From positions 31,871,466 to 31,935,465 of the forward strand of contig OX393577.1 in assembly GCA_947652605.1 (NCBI GenBank): 64,000 nucleotides of DNA, written 5' to 3'. The notes beneath the pieces were generated by a model that did not search any database, had not been told where the DNA came from, and worked only from the letters and a program-made list of their open reading frames with translations. Below are positions 12,401 to 27,400 of this stretch, piece after piece. The DNA comes from Elmis aenea (lineage: Eukaryota > Arthropoda > Insecta > Coleoptera > Elmidae). Every line of letters begins with the position of its first letter. Within the stretch, counting starts at the first letter, position 1. Position numbers and translations under genes: made by a program.

Positions 12401-15400
12401 TGTAGATAATTCCAAGGTTACTTATCGGTTGCTTTCATTCATTATCAATTTTTAGACTCTCACCAACAATTAAATTAATATTTATCTCTATATCGTTTAC
12501 TTGTAAATAATAACATTTATATTTTTTAATATATAATGTTTACCATTTCGCATACAGCACCTCCATTATTTCAATAACCTTATTTGGTAAATCGTTCAGT
12601 TAACCTACAAGATGATTTGCATATACATGTATACATTTAGATGTAAGAGTCGACTAATTTACAAAAATTTAACAAAATAACGTAAATAATTACAAGTCGT
12701 TTAAACAATTAAACTGAAAACTAGAAAAAAGGAACAGTTTTAAACATAATATATCTTTTTAACCACCACCATAAACAATCGTAGTTAGGTGTTGTCTTAT
12801 ACAACAGTTTTTTTTTTGTGTATAAACAATTGACAGAACACTTTTTTTTTTGTCAATGGTTGATTTAATTATCTTTAGAATCAGATGTGTCGTTTATTTT
12901 AGAGTCTCATGAACAATGTCGTAATATTTTCTCTGAAATATAGCTTTAGGGTTCTGGTAACTGTTAACTGTTCTGTTATAAAATCAACTTATCTTTGAAA
13001 AACTAAACTCATTATAAAGCTTTACAAAACGACAGTAATGTAATGTACGTAAAAACGTGATAAATACAATATTTCATTCGTGAAATAAAAATACCCAACC
13101 AACTGAATAAATTTTGTTTCTGTAGTGGTTCAATGCTAAACAGTAATTTATGGATTTTGTAATTATTATTAAACATTTGCTAAGGTTGTGAGGTCTTATT
13201 GTAATGTAAGTGCCACAATGCAATTTGATGCCTGTATGGAAAATGAAGTTATCGCGATTCAGAATAAATGAAACACATTTTACCAAATGGAAGTAGAACT
13301 ACGTTTCCAAATAAAAAAGTTCACATTGTTAAATTTTCAGCATTAACAAAAATTACAATAACATATTCAATTATTTTAGCTTTTCGATTATGAAAGCCAG
13401 AGTCGGTCCTAGGGTTTGCGGGGCCGTGTACGAAAACAAATGCGGGGCCGGATATTTTGATAAAGTTGATAAAAGGCCGAGTTAAAGTAAAATGTTACTA
13501 AAAAACTAAAAAAAACAGGCTAGTGACCTAAAAAAAAAAGCTCCTCGCCCTCATTCCTCTAGCGCGGGCCGGCCTGCCGTGTGCGTGTGTTTTTTATTTG
13601 CGCACACGGATCCGCAAACCCTAAACGGCTAGCGCGGGGCCGGTCTAGGCGCGAGGCCGTGTGCGGTGCACACTCTGCACACCCTTATATCCGGCCCTGA
13701 TGAAAGCCAAACCAGAAGCGCTTTGACAATCTTTGTTTTTATACAGGGTGTGTATAAATTGGCGGAAGCGCTACACGTGGCGATGTTCTTTGTAAAATTC
13801 CAAGTCGAAAATCTTAATACAAAAATGTTGTACCATGCTTCCTATGGCCTCAGGAACCATTTAAAGAAACAAAAATTTGGCAACATTGCATCCATTGATT
13901 TGCGTTTGAACATTTTTTTATCAGCAATTTTTACTTAGGTATTTATAATATTTGTTCAAACTAAAGGCCTTCAGTTCGTAAACATAGTTGCAAACTTTTA
14001 GGTATCGTCTCGCTAAAGGCTGTATTACATTACACAATTTCTTGTACAATTTCTTGTTCAAGAAATTTTATACTAGATTGTACAGCTGTTGCCAAGTTAC
14101 AATGTCGTAAATTGACATACGCGAAGTGTCAGTTTACGACATAAGGCGTGTTGTAACTTGGCAACAGCTGTACAATCTAGTATAAAATTTTTTGAATAAA
14201 AAATTGTATAGTGTAGTACAGCTATTACACGAACTAGAAATAACTTCGAGAAAAACAGAGATGACCAGATGACAGCTAATGACAATTTTGCCATGTGTCT
14301 TATTTTCATTCAAATCAGTGATTAATATATTTTCAACACCAATTTTTGAAAGGAAAAACGCAATATCTAGGAAAAAATATGATTTGAAATTTATTTTTAT
14401 TCCAAATCGCAGCTTTTTCATTAAAAAATATTAAATAATTACGGTTTTTAAAGGAGTGAATGTCAAAACTTTGAGGACCTTTTGCAGACACAGCAAGCAT
14501 GGTACAACATTTTTGTATTAAGATTTTTGACTTACAATTAGAATTTTACGAAGAACATCGCCACGTGTAGCGCTTCCGCCAATTTATACACACCCTGTAT
14601 ATTATACCAGCATAAAAGTTAACCAACTTTATTTCAGTGTTATCGACTTTATATTTCGTAAGATAACCTCGAGTTTGGGACACCCGTAATTGCTCTCAGC
14701 ACCAGTTCCATGGAAATTAATCTTTGCAAGCAAAGGCAATGCCCTATTTAAATAACAACGTGAGCCACTATTGTTCAATAAATTTTGTTTTTGTCGAAAA
14801 ATTTATTTTGCAACTTTTAAAGCCGATTAAAGTAATCTAAATGCCAATTACAATTTACAGAAACATTTTCAGACACTTGTTAACATAATTAAATTCAATT
14901 AGTGCAGGTCACGGCTCACTCAATGAAAAAATAATTGTAGATCAATTAATTATTTAACGTCCGAATAAAAAAATATTTCATAGTTTTTTTATTCATGAAA
15001 TTTTTTCCCATTTTACCTTTACAGAATTTAAGGGTTTACTAATAAGGATTGCAGCATTTTATGTTAAACAAAATCAAGTTAAAACCAAAAGATTATAAAA
15101 TTTCGTGGCATCAGACTGATCACCATAAAATGATTTTTTTGTTTTTCCTAATTCCTGTATTAATTTATTATGTTCAGCGTAAATTCAATCTGCAAGACAC
15201 CGGTGACTAAATTTTAATCAGAAGTAAAACTATATAAAGTACCATAATTTTTAAATGACACTATAAAAAGAATTTTATGACACAAAAATGTTTAAAATTC
15301 TTTTTATTATTTTAAATGTATGTAAAAATATATGTTGAGTTCATCACTTTTGTTGGTTCTTGGTACGTTTGACTACAAAAGTAATTAACAAAATCGAAAC

Positions 15401-18400
15401 ATTTGATAATTTTTTAAAGATTCCTAGCTCAAGGCTGGTGCTCCTCAGTTTTCTTTTCAAATGAAGAGAAATAAGCCAATTAAGTTTAGAAGAAAAAAAC
15501 AATATTTCACATGAAAGAATTAATACACTCGTTTCATCAACGTCAGCAAGTAGCTATAATATCACGTAGGTACGATAAAAATCGATTTAAATTTAGAGAA
15601 AAAAGCTTAAAATGAAATTATCTTATGTGTTTTTTTTTTTAGAATTCAGTGATCCTAAGATATATTTATCGTTTAAAATCTAATACCGGAAAATGCAGTA
15701 TTTTTGAATCAAAACATCGCGATTATCGGTAATTATATTTATATAAAATATTCACCAGGTAACTTAAACTTAAATGACAGTTCACTGATCTTTAGCACCT
15801 CTCACTTAAACGTCAGTAATGCAAAATGAGCGGACATTGAGGTCATTGTAGTCTTTACGTCATCTGCACACTCAGTTGCACGAGATCAGTTTTGCAGAAA
15901 CGTTAGAGTTTGTATAACAAATACTTTCCTTTATCTGCGTATCATCTCTTCAATCTTGTAATAATGTTCAGAATTTAATTTTATTTGTAGTTAAATCATA
16001 AAAAAATGCTAATCATTTTATTCGTTATAATAGACTCTATTAATTATTATCTAATGATGTAACGCTAGGTTTATTAAGTGTTATTTATCATAAGATGCTG
16101 TTTACAACCGGTATTCAAACAAAATAAAAATTATCATTGTAATAGAAACTGAATAAAATGAGGAAACGCCTGATTTCTTTGCACGTTTCAAGAAACGATG
16201 ATATTTCTCTAGTTAAAAACTTCATTCAAAATTTATGTCGTTTAAGTTGATATCTAAAAAAAATATTTTAATAAAAATCGCATCACAGCAATTAATAACA
16301 CATAAATCAATGTTTGTCTTCAGAGTTGAGCGCGCCAACTTGATCGTATGTGGCGGGCGACTTTACTGCATGGGGCATGATCTTGCACGCATTCATTGTA
16401 CAAATCTAAACACTACATGAAGATTAGTTGTATTCATCCATGCTGACTGGTCGTGAGTCGATGATATCTACTAATGCCGGACATGACGTTGGAGCCTCTA
16501 TGATGATGCTATTTAGTTACAGAAACAGGTTTTTACATCGTCGCCTCCAGCAGCAGCGATTCCGTACAGGCCAATGAACCGTTCTTACCAAAAACACTCA
16601 ATTCCGGGCAATTGGGCGGCTCTCACACTGCCATGGAAGTATATTAGCATTTTTGTTAAGTTGTTACTTAATCTTCGAATATTTGAATCTCAAAATTTAG
16701 GATAATGCAGCGACGACTGCAAATTAACGATTGTAAGCAGGAGTTTTAAATTGTGTTATCCAAAATGATGATGGGTCATGTTTGCAAAAATTTAAATAAA
16801 AACTATTCAGCTTAAATTCGAAAGGTAAGTAGATGTACTGGTCGTCCAATTTCGACGATAAAATTAAAGTTTAAAAGAACATTTAAGAACATCGTATGCT
16901 TTTATTTTGTTTGTTGCTAGGATATTATTAATAATGCTCACTGGCAACGTTTTCGCTGCAATACAAAGAGCAGGCGTACTAACAGGAATGTAAAAAATTA
17001 TGTAAATCACTGAGTACACTTATTTATACACGTTTTAAAAGTAATTTATCATCAACTTTTATTCATCTACTGGCGCTAAATTAGCTTTAATCGGTTAAAA
17101 AAAATTATAAATAAAACAACCATGAAAAAACATCATTTACATTGAAAGTCAACTCCATGACATTTTTTATTTAAAAAAAACTCCCTAGGCTTCTTTTTCG
17201 CCAAAGAATATATTGAGTTATAGCAAAAAAACAGATTTATCATATACTCTAGTCTAGAATAATTGTAATTATAATCAATTTGTCTTAACGATAAATTTTT
17301 AATCAGCGTCACTACTATCGAAAAGCAATGCAATTAACCTAATTATATTACCCTTTTATTATTTACTTTTAAAATTACATAACAAACAAATAATTACTTC
17401 ATAAAAATTAACTATTTCTCTAAATTTAAAAGAACTAAAAAAAAACTAAGATGTTTTTTTAATTCTAAATTCAAATCTTTTAATATCGTTAGTTAGATAT
17501 CAATTACGTATATGCACTTGGTAGGTCTGCTGCATGCAGACCTACCAAGTGCAACAGCATTTGTAAAAAAAATACTTTAATAAACTACCGGTCATTCGTT
17601 ATTCATTCCACTGCGAATTGGTTCATTCACCTCGTGTTATGCTTCGCTATACGCCGATTTTTAAGAGCGATGAGAGTTAATCTGTTTTATTGTTTAAAAT
17701 AAGGACAAAAACTAGTTTAAAGGATTTTTAAAAATAAAATTTAACTAAACTAAAGTATACCATCAAGAAAAATGTAAGTAAATCTTAATCGAAGGTTGTA
17801 GGCGGTATTTAGTGTAAAATGGATTAACATTTATTTATTATATAGATACGCAACGAATTGCGCTGCATGAAACGATATTTCTAGTCACGACTAATGCGAT
17901 GGTTCACCATTCCATCAGTCTTTCAACTATGACAAAAACACAGATAATTTAACTTAAAATAAATACAGCACATTATTCTCAACATCTATTAGTGATATAA
18001 AAAGCAAATTTGTAGTCCATGGTTTAAACTTAAACTATAAAGTTTTTGCGATTTTTAAAGGAACTTCGATTTTATTATTTTCAGTTTAATAAAAACTGCC
18101 AAAATTCGCTTGAATGTGGTACATCGCCCCAAGATCAGTGATTCGTTTATTAACTGACATAGATAAATTTAAAATAAATGAAAATTTTAAATCATAAGTG
18201 AAAGTTGGTGAATTGTCCTAGTTCATGCATATATGTAAATGCGTTTACCGTCATTTAGTGGAGATTAAATTGTAGTCGGATTCGACATAATATACTGAAA
18301 TAAATAGTCCCAAGTTCAATTTGCAATTCACATGTAAACAGACAGTATTATTTAAATCAGCTGTATGATAATGTACTAAAGCGGTTAACCATGTGTTTAG

Positions 18401-21400
18401 TGTCTTGTATTACCTGGACCTGCAGGTTTAGTCAGCATTTTTTTTTTAATAACGGTACAAAATAACAACTTCAGTTAAATACTTAATTATATGACACATC
18501 GATTGATTTAGGTTTGCTTAAAAAATACACAAACAATAAACTAAACTTTTTTTGTATCAAAATAACAATAATAATAGCAAAACAACGATTTATTTGTCAA
18601 ACGCCTCATAAAATCAGGTCAAAAAAATTGCAAAATTTAACTTTTGGAATCTTAATCGCGAATAATTATTTTATAGACACTTATAAGTATTAGAATTTTT
18701 TATAATATATACACAAGTTCATTTCAGTTTAACCTAGTTTTTAAACTAATCAGTAAATTTTAAAAATGGTAAGGGTGTTAGGTTTGAGTTTATTGTGTGT
18801 TCTCGTGAAAGAACGAGTATGTACAATTTATATCTATTATTGGTACGAGTGCAATATAGTATATTACATAAGAAGAGTAGTTGTAAAGCATATTACGCAC
18901 GAGTGGAAAAGTTGAGCACGGAGCCGCGTAGCGACGAGTGCGTATTTCCACGAATGGCTTTTGGCTAATATCACGGTCTACTACACAGGTTCGGAAACTC
19001 CCATATAAAACCGACTGAGGCCGGTAACTAGTTCCGTAAATTATCCCACAGATGGCGATAAGTCTAAGAACCGTTCGCCAAAAATTATCGCTAGATGGCG
19101 ATAAGTCTAAGAACCGGTTCGTGCACAAGATTTTGACAGTGAGCGAGATTTATAAGCTCTCGCTTAAAAAATTCAAATAAATCAATCAGATGATGTATAT
19201 AAAAATGTTTTAACCGAATTTTTAAGTCAGTTTTTTTCAAAATGTGTTTTTAAACATAATCGCCATCTAACGGATTTTTATGGCGAATGGTTCTTAGACT
19301 TATCGCCACCTAGCGGAAATTTATGTCGAAAAGTTCCAGATTTTTTGACAGGCTTCCTAACCTGTGTAGTAGACCGTGGCTAATATACACACGTTGCCTT
19401 GTCAATTTTGACGTAAGTCTACTTTGACATTTCTAGACAAGTGTGCGTTTTGCTTACCGTGCGTTATAACCACGGTCTACTACATGTCGAAAAGTTCCAG
19501 ATTTTTTGACAGGCTTCCTGACCTGTGTAGTAGACCGTGGTTATAACTCACTTACTAGGCATGCAGGAAGTGTTTGACGTAAGTCTACTTTGATAATTTC
19601 TTTAAAAACTGCTTTTTGCTTACCGTGCGTAAGGACCCACTTAACTATGCATGCAGGCTGTACGTTAAAGAGTCATTTACATTATTGGTCATAGAAAAAC
19701 AATCTCAATAAACATTTGAGAAAACGCTTTGTGCGCTACAGGTGAATGCATCACGTTTACAGTGCACATCGATGCAATCCGTGGATCAATGCTGGTGTTG
19801 CTCATCATGGCATAACGTTGGAATAAGGAAGTGTCTGAGATAACGCGCTTATCCGTGTTCTGGTGCTTGCCTAAATATCTATTTACAATTAGACATGACA
19901 TTGACATATCTTCACGATCCACTTTATCTTTCAAATTGTGTTTCTTTTTCTTAATTTCAATTTTCATTAAAATGTGTGTAGGTAATAATTAATTAAGTAA
20001 AGACCCCAAAATATGATTAGCTGTAGTATACACGAGTTTTTTTTTGTGTGAAAATGTGAAACAATGTTAATTGCTTGAAATACATTTTTAATGCAGCGGT
20101 AAGTGCAGTCAAAAAAGGGAAAAATTGTAGACTTTTTTTGGTGCATAATGAAAATGCAATGTAAAATTTAAATCCTTGTGTTTAGTTTTGTAAGACAACC
20201 CTGTGCAATAAAGTTCCTTTTAATAGTAGGTATAATGTTTTACCTATAGTCTAATTAATATAAGATTTGTAATAGAACTATTTTTCGCTTAATGCAATCA
20301 GACGCAACAAGGAAAGATTAAAAAGGAGTCGGGGATCCTTAGATATTCAATGAATATTCGTTTTTAACAGTGCCGTAACGAGGGTATGAAGCGCCTGTGG
20401 CAAGTGTCTAACTTATTTATTTTTATTTTTATTAAAAATTAATTTTTATTAGATTTCCATTGATAGTTATAGTATAATTTTTAAGATTTGATCGTTTTTT
20501 GTTATGTTAAATAGACTGTTTGCTATAATTTGAATAAACTTTGAACTGATTTTTCTCGAAAATTTTCTTATGTATGCATACTTTTTTAATACATGGTCGG
20601 ATTCAGAATTTAATTCTCTATCCGAATCAACCAAAAAAGGTATACTATGTAATTTAAAAAAAAAAAAACAGTTGCCTATCGCAGATTTGACATACGTCAT
20701 CGTAAAGATACCAAATGCAAATCATTTGATAGAGAATTTGTCGCCGTTTCCAAAAATATAAGGTTTGTTGGGGTTATTTTCAATAATTAAAAAGTTATAG
20801 GGGTGCGTCATAATTTAATGTTTTTGCAATATCTTTTTCAATTGATATTTTATGTTTGTTATCGCTCTTGGCCAATAGAAGAAAGAAGGTACGATTTTAC
20901 AATTTTCAATTTGCTAAACGAACGTTCGCAGGAAGCTGTTATTACAGGCATCGTTATAAGTATCTTTGTAATGAGAGTTCGTAATTTTTTTGGCAAGATT
21001 TGAAAAGCCAAAATTTTGAAAAACTACCATGGCTTGATATTTGAAACTCGCAATTTCACATACAAGTTCTATTATATTTCAATGTCAGGTCAGCTGCGCA
21101 TCGTTTGAGATCATCTAGTGGCATAATTTTTAAAGCTGGTCCATTTAAAAAACTGCAGTCATTTGAGATCTTTTGTAAACCAGTAAAACTATCAATGAGT
21201 TGTATGAGTATTAGATGTCTTTTCTGGAATGTAAGTTTCAATATTTATTGTTTCGGCAAAACTTTTTGCCGAATGGTGAGACAAATCGAAAAAATCATTT
21301 TGGTACTGTTGAATTTCATTTTTTAGAGCTTTTATCATTTTCGCAGCATTTTTGACAGTGTTTTTTTTTGTGAAAGTAAATTTACATTATTTATCTTTCC

Positions 21401-24400
21401 TAATTGCATCCCAAAATATTAGTAATGCTACAAACTTAATTTTTGTTAAAAATTTTAGCAACATTCGAGGATTTGTTACAGAGTCTACTGTAACTTGTTT
21501 TTGCCATCTAACTTGAAACGAATTGGGACTCACCAGTGTTACCAAATGTAGCGAAATTCCGCTGTGTTGTAGATATTGTATATCCTAAGCGACGTATTAC
21601 CGAAATTTAAAAATAAAATATACAATAGCAGACTTTTATATCTATTTACTTAATTTTTTTTTACATTTATTATATTTTGCGCCCCAAATCTAGTTGCGCC
21701 CGTGGCGGGCGCCTCTTTCGCCACGCCCTTGTTACGGCTCTGGTTTTTAATGTACTGCCTTTTTACAAATCGTGTTTAATTGACTTTACCGGAACCTAAT
21801 GTTAATAATGTTACCTTCGCCACGTTAATTTAAGTTTTATATTTTTTTAATAAGATTTGTTTAGTGAACATTTGATTTTGATGTGACTTAACGCAGAAAA
21901 AAAGGATAGTCATGATAATATTTTCCATTAACGATAAAGATGCTTTTCTACACTAAATAGTTTAGTGTTGTGTGACTTTAGACACTTTAAAACGACGTCA
22001 TGTGTCGCATCACTTCGATGTGCGCTCGCTCGGCCTTAAAATACATTAACACGTTCAAGCATAATAGTAACCATGAACTTGGAACACTCAAGTACAGTCG
22101 TTCATTTGCGAATAGCCCGAATCCACAATAGTAACGAATAATCTATTGATTATTAAATACTCCCTATAATCAAAGTTTATAATTTTATGATTAATTAATG
22201 CGTTTACATTAAATAAAAATTACTTTATTTTAAATTTAAAAGTTTTTTGTATAGATTAAAGTGTACGAGGATGGAGTGAATAGCCCATAGGGGTTTATAC
22301 ATTTCTATGGTTTTTCCAGTGTCAACTTTCATTAGTTAGACTTTGTGTGATAGTTTCATAAGGTTATATCAAGTAGTTTTAATTTGACGGTCCACCAAAA
22401 TACTTCAATAAAATACTAGGCCTAAACGTGCTCGTAAAAAGCAATGAGGATCCAACGGTCGGGCACACCAAAAACGGCTTCTTTTGAGGAAATTATACAA
22501 AAAGTACATAAAATTGTACTGCACAACCGGCAGTTGAAGCTCGTCGAGATAGCTGAGACTGTGGGCATATCGAAAGAGCGAGCATATTAGTTGTTATGCG
22601 AAGTTTTGGCCGATGGGTGTCGCGATTGCTCACACCAGAACAAAAATTCAATCACACAATTCAATTCATTATTACACGCCGGAGACCAAACAAAAGTCAA
22701 AACAGTGGACTGCGAATGGCTAACCAGCTCCGAAGAAAGTGAAAGCAGTTCCAGCGGTCGAAAAAGTTATGGCGACGGTTTTTTAAAATCCGAAAGGTAT
22801 TTTAAGGGTTGATTATAAAAAATAAGTAATACAATAAATAAATGGGGAGTACTACGCCAACTTGCTTGACCAGATGTAACAAAAAATTCGCCAGAAACGG
22901 CCGATCCGCATTAACACAGTAAAAAAATCTGCCTAATGCACCCTATTCGCCAGACCTGACCCTATTGAACTTTAGTTTGCTCTCAAACGTGAAAAAGTTT
23001 CACGCTGGCAAGAAGTACCTATGTGACAAACTGCCACAAACACCTATTTTGATGAGTTGAACGAATCGGTCTCTGATGATGGCATAAAGGCTCTTAAATA
23101 TCGCTCGAATAAGTGTAGTGAGTTAGAAAGAGACTACATCGAAAGCGTAAATCATTTTTCACCCAATATTTTGTTGGTTTTGTTTCCAAGGGGCAACTAT
23201 TCATCCCTTTTACGAATCTTCCATAATCGAAGTCAAATTGGATAATATAAATTGTTTTGGAACATAAATGTGCTAATAAATGTCTTTTAAATAAATTACT
23301 GTTTTATAATCAGAAATGGTTCTAATACAATTTCACTTTTAATGCAAATAGGATAATAATAAAAATAATTAACAAAACTTACTGTAACGATTTTAACAGT
23401 TCAGCAAAAGTGTAATGCGATTCACAAGTTGACCTTCGTAGTTTTTATGCATGAATGTCGTACTCGTACTTTCTTCCAAGTTCTCGCTTTTGAACTTGAA
23501 ACTGAAAGCATTCACGAAGGTTGCGTTTTTAGGTTAATTTCAGTTTTATTTTATATTCAATGTTGCGTAAAAATGTATCGCTATTACAAATATTCCATTA
23601 TTATACAATAAAAAGTATAGTGGTTTGGGCGATTTAGATTATAGAGTCCCTTATTATCACATCACGCAGAGCAGCCGACGTACATAAGTAAATGTAAAAG
23701 CGATAGAATTTAAATTATTAAAATACAATTTAAAATTTGTTTCGTTTTATACTGTTCAGTTGTTACACAGCAATTAAATACTTTAAATATGACAAATAAC
23801 ACAGTTGATTTATTAGTATCTAAAAAAAAATAATGCACAAAACTCGTCATGAGTAAAATATGTACATGAGGCAACGGAATATATTAACACGATGTTTTAC
23901 AACATAAAATCTTAGTCAAACCGCAATTGCTTAAAAACACTTAAAAATTTAATATTTCGTAACCATAAACAGACAAACATCAATATGCTAATGGACTATT
24001 AACAACAAAATTGTAATCCTTACTGTCAGAATAAAAGGAAGTAGGTAACTAAATTTTTTTCAAAATTTACTAACAAAAAATTGAAATCGTAATGTCTATT
24101 AAACGAAGAAACATCCATCACAAAATGTTCGCCAATTATTAATAGAACAAATTTACACTAGTTTATTTAAAACATTACCACGCAATACCGTAAAACAAAT
24201 AATTATTACAGCATTACATTAGCTCCTTATGAATACCTAATAATAATAAAAAATCAATAATAAGTTGCGTCTCAGCTTATTTTACAAAATATTATTACCC
24301 AAGTCTATTTATTTTTTACCAGAAAATTGTTAATTTTGTTTCAAGAAACAAAAGTTCACATAACGACGGTGAACATGTTTTCCTGTAATACTCTAATACT

Positions 24401-27400
24401 CTTTAAATATCCACCGCTACTACCACGTGTTTTCCCAATACTAACTCTCGTAGTAGGCGAATGAATACTGCCTCAATTTAAATTATAATTTTATTTAGTT
24501 ATAGGTATTTATATTTTAGATCTAATAGTTTGACAAGAATTAATGGAAACAACACTTATGCTACTTCTCTGTTTATATACAGGGTGTCCATACCAAAACG
24601 ATTTATTTGATAGCTCTGTTTATAGTAAAACTTTGTAAAGTTTCGAATAAAAGTTGTTTGTGGTCATTTACTAAATAACCTAAAATTATTTTCAACTATA
24701 CACAGTGTTTTGTTTTTGCGCACCGATACGTAACTTTGTTTTTTAAAATGAAACATCCTATATATTTTGTAATTTTTAGAGGTGAATTTAAATTTTCTTT
24801 TAATAATATTAAAGATCTTTTGTAGGGGAGACTGTTGTACCTTGAGCATAGTGTACCTTGGAACATTAGCGGATTCTAAATAGTGCTGGCACTTGGCGGG
24901 CTAAATCCATCACCATGATGTGAAGAATGTCGCTAAGTGTCTCTCACAACAGATCTGTCTTGTTTGACTCGAAAACGCACGTTGAGTTGATGAAACCGTT
25001 TTTGAAGTATCAAAAGTAAATATGTCAAGTGTTGTTAATCAATTTTTTAACCGAAAACAAAGTTGTGTTTGACGATATCATCATTTACAGTGTGTTGCTG
25101 ATCTTGTGTTGAGTAGATTCATGTACTGTAGTTAATGTTTTATTCTAACCACTAGCTTAGGCCGACATGTTTATTTATTTTCGCTCCCTCTTGTACCTTG
25201 GAACACACAACATCATGTACCATGGAACATGTTCCAAGATATACAATCCCATCCCTTTTTTGTAACAGATCGCTACGCCAAGAAGTAAGAGTGGCGTTAA
25301 GAGGGCACCAATTGATACAGATGCTATGAGAAAAGCTGTAGAAGCAGTTTTGACTGCTCCCGGAACAAAAACATCAGTTACAGAAGCCTGCAAAGTGTAC
25401 AATGTTAAATTGGCTATTTCGTCAAGACACATTTCGCAATTCCGGAATATTATGCTTTGTTGAACTGAAAACTGTATTTTAAATAATTTTTTACAGCCAT
25501 TTCCAATGTACAAGAGGACGTGTTCCATGGTGCATGACCATGTTGTACCATGGAACACTTTTCATAACATCATATTTTATTTTTTTGTTTGTTAATAGAG
25601 CAGTAAAACATAGAAATACATGCAGCAAGTTGTAAAAGGATCTTCATTAGTTAATACCATATTTTTTTCATTTCAAAAAAATTATTATTAAAAATTTAAA
25701 AAAATAAAATCTTAAAAGTGTTCCATGGTACAACAGTCTCCCTTACCTAAAATAATCGTTTTTGAGTTATTTAAGTTTTTATGAAAATATTGACACTATA
25801 AAAATATTTGTATTTATAATTTGGCAATGTCAGAACGAATTCCTTTAAACCCTGTATATTAATGTTGTTTTTTTTTAACATTAATTATTGTAACGAAGTA
25901 TTCGAGTTATATTTTTGTATGTTCCTAATTCAGAAGGTCGCTCTTATTTTAATCGATTAACCAGAAGTCTGACATTAATTGAACTGAAATTATGTTGAAT
26001 TATTCCATTTTCATATTCAGATTCACATAATTAACACATTGCGCAATTTTATAAATTGACATAATTTTATAAAGTTTTATGTATTTGTTATGATAATATA
26101 AAGATAATTCTTTTGAATGAAATTTAAAATGAAAAAGCACACAGGAACTGCTTATATGTTCGGTCATTTTTCTAAACTTACTGGAATTGAAAGCAATAAT
26201 TTATTTATGTTTATTTTTATTTTAAAGACAAATCTTCACTAACTTTCTTATTTTTGACTGCATTATTATTTTCACATTTATTGAGATAAAACTATACAAT
26301 TTAGCGTCAATGTCACAAATAAATAATGGTTCGACAAAATGCAAACGACAGTGAAGTAACAGTTTGAAAAGGGTTTCGTTTATATGTATTGTAACGTACC
26401 GCACTGGGCTCAGTATTATTAAAAGTCCTTATGCTTTTTTACTTATCTTCTTTTATACTGAGTACGGTAGTTCTGGTGAATTAGCGAAGTTGCTAAACGG
26501 TGTTATGGCTCATGATCGTCATATTTTAGTGTAGGACCCTGCTACGTTGCGTTTCCATAGAACTCCAGTATTTAGAACCGCTATAAGTCTATTAGACAGT
26601 AAATAAAACAAACAAGATGTTGTAGATTTTGTTTATTATTTAATGTTTCATTACGTAGATAATTGTCACATAAAGGGAATTAATATTCGTAGTTATTTCG
26701 TGGATGATTCTTACATACAAGGGATGATTATTAGGCAAGGTTATTTCGTGGATGGTTGTCACATATTAGGAATTATTATTGGAGGTTCGTGGATGATTGT
26801 CACATATAAGGAATTATTATTGGAGGTTCGTGGATGATTGTCACATATAAGGAATTATTATTGTATGATTGTGGATGATTCTCACTTATAAGCAGGGCAT
26901 GAAACCGGTTTTTTAAACCGGTTTAAAAAACCGGTTAACCTTTATTTTTTGTCCAAAATTTTGATTTTTAACCGAAACCGTTATTTTTAAAGGCAAAAAA
27001 AACGGTAACCTTTAACCAAAATAATAAAAAACCGGTTTTTTAAACATCTCTTTTTAATAAAAATTATTTTGAAAAAATACAAAATCTGTATTAAATGTGA
27101 TTAGTTTACCAAAAGTAATTACTGAATGCTTGAATGTACATATATTATAAAATTATAAATAGATAATATCTTTTTATACTTTGCATTCCAAATCTGAATA
27201 ATGTTAAAAACCGGTTAAATTAACCGGTTTTTTCAAAACCGGTTCTTTACGGAAAAAACCGGTTTTTCAACAAAAACCGTTATAAAAATAAAGTTCTTGA
27301 ATTCGGTTAACCGTTAACCAAAATTTTTTTCGGTTTCTAGCCCTGCTTATAAGGGATGCATTATTATCGGATTTGTAGTGGGTAATTTTTGGTATTTCGT

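Noticed and set aside
25175..25558. 127-residue membrane-like protein on the minus strand
   Set aside because: It is antisense to the pogo-type helix-turn-helix relic and includes the element's repeated TTCCAAGG/CCATGG words.
26643..26837. Repetitive peptide frame
   Set aside because: It is a direct product of the 41-bp tandem repeat.
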